A stretch of 64,000 nucleotides of DNA, taken from NCBI GenBank assembly GCA_965212525.1, contig CBDBVC010000059.1:62001-126000 (forward strand), read 5' to 3'. The position numbers and the translations under genes are program-made. This document shows positions 61,694 through 64,000 of the stretch, piece by piece (the first letter of the stretch is position 1; each line of letters opens with the position of its first letter). The DNA comes from SZUA-38 sp965212525. GTDB taxonomy: Bacteria > Pseudomonadota > Gammaproteobacteria > Xanthomonadales > SZUA-38. The notes beneath the pieces are model-generated. The model was not told the origin of the DNA and made no database searches. It saw only the letters and a program-made list of their open reading frames with translations.

Positions 61694-63190
61694 ATGAGTA
61701 AAGAAATATTATTGGTCGTTGAAGCGGTCGCAAACGAGAAAGGCGTCGAGAAGGACGTGATTTTCGGTGCGATAGAAGCTGCCCTGGCAGCCGCAGCACG
61801 CAAACGCAACATGGAAGACATCGATGTTCGCGTCAGTATTGATCGTGAGTCCGGCGATTATGAAACCTTCCGCCGCTGGCAGGTGCTGGATGATGAGGAA
61901 GAGTTCGAGACAGAAACGCGCCATATCATGCTGAAAGATGCGCTCGACAAGGACGATTCACTCGAGGCCGGTGATTACATCGAGGAGCAGATCGAGAACC
62001 CTGAGTTTGGTCGAATTGCAGCTCAGGCCGCCAAGCAGGTCATCGTGCAGCGTGTGCGTGAAGCCGAACGTGCCCAGGTGGTCGAAGCCTATCAGGATCG
62101 CGTCGGTGAACTGATCAACGGTACCGTCAAGCGGGTCGACCGCGGCAATGTCTATGTCGATCTGGGCGGGCACGCCGAAGGCTTCATACCGCGTGAACAC
62201 ACCATCATGCGTGAATCGATCAGGCCAGGCGACCGCATTCGGGCATTCCTGTACGAGGTACGTTCCGAGCATCGCGGTCCACAGTTGTTCATGTCCCGTA
62301 CACGCAATGAATTCCTGATTGAACTGTTCAGGCTTGAAGTGCCCGAGATCGGCCAGGGACTGATTGAAATCATTGCTGCGGCACGTGATCCGGGTCTTCG
62401 TGCCAAGATTGCCGTCAAGACCAATGATCAGCGTACCGACCCGATCGGTGCCTGTGTTGGCATGCGCGGCTCTCGGGTTCAGGCGGTATCAAATGAGCTG
62501 TCCGGTGAACGCGTCGATATCATTCTGCACGATGAAAACTCGGCCCAGTATGTGATCAACGCCATGGCGCCAGCCGAGGTGGTATCGATCATCGTCGACG
62601 AGGAAAGCCAGTCCATGGATCTGGCGGTCGATGAAGACAAGCTGTCACAGGCCATTGGCCGTGGCGGCCAGAACGTTCGCCTGGCATCCGAGCTGACCGG
62701 CTGGCATCTGAATGTCATGAGCGAGGGCGACGTCGAGAAAAAATCTGCCGATGAAGCGAAGGAGACCTGCGACATGCTGATCTCCAAACTCGACGTCGAT
62801 GAGGAAATCGCCATGATTCTGGTGCAGGAGGGCTTTTCCAGCATCGAGGAAGTGGCCTATGTGCCTGAGTCTGAAATGATCGAAATCGAGGAATTTGACG
62901 AGGACATCGTCAAGGAGATCAGATCTCGTGCACGTGACGCATTGCTGACTCAGCTGATCGCCAAGGAAGAGCGAATGGACGAAAACGAGCCAGCAGAGGA
63001 TCTGCTCAATCTTGAAGGCATGGATGAACGGCTGGCTTACAAGCTGGCTGAAAAGGGAATCAAGACCCAGGAAGAACTTGCCGAATGCGCTGTCGACGAT
63101 ATCAAGGGTATTCATGATATCGACGAAGAAACGGCTGCAGCGCTGATCATGACTGCCAGGGCACCCTGGTTCGAAGAAGACCAGGGTTAA
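61694..63190 (+). CDS. nusA: Transcription termination/antitermination factor NusA
   Basis: NusA binds RNA polymerase and nascent RNA to regulate pausing, termination and antitermination. The 498-residue protein begins MSKEILLVVEAVANEKGVEK. It has an S1 domain (about 135-200: GTVKRVDRGNVYVDLGGHAEGF), KH domains (about 230-345: GACVGMRGSRVQAVSNEL and SQAIGRGGQNVRLAS) and two acidic C-terminal repeats (about 360-490) typical of gammaproteobacteria. GAGG lies eight bases before the ATG at 61694; an upstream TTG at 61670 is unlikely. It is followed by infB 13 bases downstream. Confidence 0.96.
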   Translation: MSKEILLVVEAVANEKGVEKDVIFGAIEAALAAAARKRNMEDIDVRVSIDRESGDYETFRRWQVLDDEEEFETETRHIMLKDALDKDDSLEAGDYIEEQIENPEFGRIAAQAAKQVIVQRVREAERAQVVEAYQDRVGELINGTVKRVDRGNVYVDLGGHAEGFIPREHTIMRESIRPGDRIRAFLYEVRSEHRGPQLFMSRTRNEFLIELFRLEVPEIGQGLIEIIAAARDPGLRAKIAVKTNDQRTDPIGACVGMRGSRVQAVSNELSGERVDIILHDENSAQYVINAMAPAEVVSIIVDEESQSMDLAVDEDKLSQAIGRGGQNVRLASELTGWHLNVMSEGDVEKKSADEAKETCDMLISKLDVDEEIAMILVQEGFSSIEEVAYVPESEMIEIEEFDEDIVKEIRSRARDALLTQLIAKEERMDENEPAEDLLNLEGMDERLAYKLAEKGIKTQEELAECAVDDIKGIHDIDEETAAALIMTARAPWFEEDQG

Positions 63191-63203
63191 TCGGAGGACA
63201 AAG

Positions 63204-64000
63204 ATGTCAGAAGTGACCGCAAGACAACTCGCAGAAGTCATTGGAATTCCTGTCGACCGACTGGTGGAGCAGCTCGAGGAAGCCGGTCTGGGCAGTGTGG
63301 ATCCGGATGCCCACGTCTCGAATCAGGACAAGATGAAACTGCTCGAGTTCCTGCAGAAGAATCACGGAAAAACAGATTCTGGAACCGATGGTCCGAAAAA
63401 GATCACACTGAAGCGAACCTCGAAGACCGAGCTCAAGCTGGCGGGAAGTGCCGGCCGCTCCAAGACGGTCAATGTCGAGGTGCGCAAGAAACGAACCTAC
63501 GTCAAGCGCAGCGTGATGGCCGAGCAGGATCAGGATGATCCGGAACGCATGGAGGCCATGCGCAAGCTGGAAGAGGTGCGCAGCGAACGGGAAGCCGAGG
63601 AGAAGGCTCGCCAGGAACAGGAGCAGGAGCGACTGCGAGCTGCCGAAGAGATAACCCGCAAGGCAGCCGAAGAGCAGGCTGAACGCGAACGGGCTCGGGA
63701 AGAGGCCGATCTCAAGGCTGAAAAGGAAGCCAAGGAACGCGAGGAAGCCGAACAGCAACGCATCCAGAACGAGGAAGCCGAGCGCAAGCGACTGGAAGAA
63801 GAAAAGAAAATTCTTGCCGAGCAGGAAAAGGCCATGGCCGAAAAGCGCTCTGCTGCAGAGGCCGACACCGCCAAGACTTCCCGCAAGCAGAAGCCAAAAC
63901 AGTCCGATACACGATACGGCCGCAAGGAACTGCACGTGGCCGCCGGCAAACGCGGCAAGCGTCGCAGCCATGGCGGTGGTCGTCGCCCGTCCTACGATTC
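63204..64000 (+). CDS. infB: Translation initiation factor IF-2, N-terminal part (runs off the window)
   Basis: The frame opens at ATG 63204 after GGAGGA and continues past the right edge (about 265 codons). The first residues, VTARQLAEVIGIPVDRLVEQLEEAGL, are the IF2N domain, and a second conserved block KITLKRTSKTELKLAGSAGRSKTVNVEVRKKRTYVKR follows. A Glu/Ala/Arg-rich coiled coil begins near residue 115. This is the normal gammaproteobacterial IF-2 N-terminus; the GTPase domain lies beyond the window. Gene order nusA-infB is as expected. Confidence 0.93.
   Translation, partial: MSEVTARQLAEVIGIPVDRLVEQLEEAGLGSVDPDAHVSNQDKMKLLEFLQKNHGKTDSGTDGPKKITLKRTSKTELKLAGSAGRSKTVNVEVRKKRTYVKRSVMAEQDQDDPERMEAMRKLEEVRSEREAEEKARQEQEQERLRAAEEITRKAAEEQAERERAREEADLKAEKEAKEREEAEQQRIQNEEAERKRLEEEKKILAEQEKAMAEKRSAAEADTAKTSRKQKPKQSDTRYGRKELHVAAGKRGKRRSHGGGRRPSYD

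Noticed and set aside
1..64000. CRISPR arrays, insertion sequences, phage genes, integrons
   Set aside because: No periodic repeats with spacers, transposase, integrase or structural phage genes were seen on either strand.

Overview
The window looks like a chromosomal segment of a free-living gammaproteobacterium. The signs are a gammaproteobacterial RelA with a degenerate hydrolase domain, HrpA, DusA, MazG, AsnB, a YoaA/DinG-type helicase, a PhoP/PhoQ-like pair, and the conserved order initiator tRNA-Met, rimP, nusA, infB at the right end. The sequence does not fix family or genus. There is no phage, insertion sequence, integron or CRISPR array. Several genes appear to use TTG or GTG starts.

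Layout. 1-9.7 kb: end of a PhoD-like phosphatase, a GST, a DMT transporter, an ArnT-like glycosyltransferase overlapping dusA, a guanidino-group hydrolase, thrB with a possible Thr/Ile-coding leader, a PepSY-PhoP-PhoQ-like operon behind a PhoP-box-like repeat, mazG and tRNA-Lys. 9.8-12.4 kb: a ZnuD-like TonB receptor (His/Asp-rich loops) broken by one extra G, preceded by a small Cys-containing exported protein. 12.4-15.8 kb: DUF1761 and, on the minus strand, the most notable locus: a split-borosin-like RiPP operon. It holds a 68-residue precursor-like peptide, a TPR-GGDEF diguanylate cyclase, and an OphMA/SonM-type peptide-backbone N-methyltransferase. 16-24.7 kb: hrpA-dinF, a small exported protein and a 930-residue exported DUF11/Ig-like protein.

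24.8-34.2 kb: relA, a Ser/Thr kinase with three internal repeats of about 111 residues, and a giant multidomain glycosyltransferase gene interrupted by four single-base insertions. 34.2-40.4 kb: two exported proteins, then an ECF sigma / anti-sigma / TPR-CHAT protease-like lipoprotein operon. 40.7-50.4 kb: asnB, a second ArnT-like enzyme, a TPR lipoprotein, yoaA, a BlaI-like repressor with an M56 peptidase fused to a TonB C-terminal domain, DUF4442, and a histidine phosphatase. 50.5-55.1 kb: a membrane Ser/Thr kinase, a secreted Ig-like protein and a LysM-FecR-FN3 protein in overlapping genes. 55-64 kb: AGCS and NupC transporters, an LplT-PlsC fusion, a small membrane protein, initiator tRNA, rimP, nusA and the 5' part of infB.

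How they work together. Much of the window concerns envelope sensing and signalling: PhoPQ, two Ser/Thr kinases, ECF/anti-sigma/CHAT, BlaI/M56, diguanylate cyclase and RelA. The rest is core RNA and translation metabolism. The borosin-like operon is the best candidate for a little-described system, because a membrane c-di-GMP synthase sits between the RiPP precursor and its methyltransferase. All identifications come from reading translations and motifs; no database search was possible.
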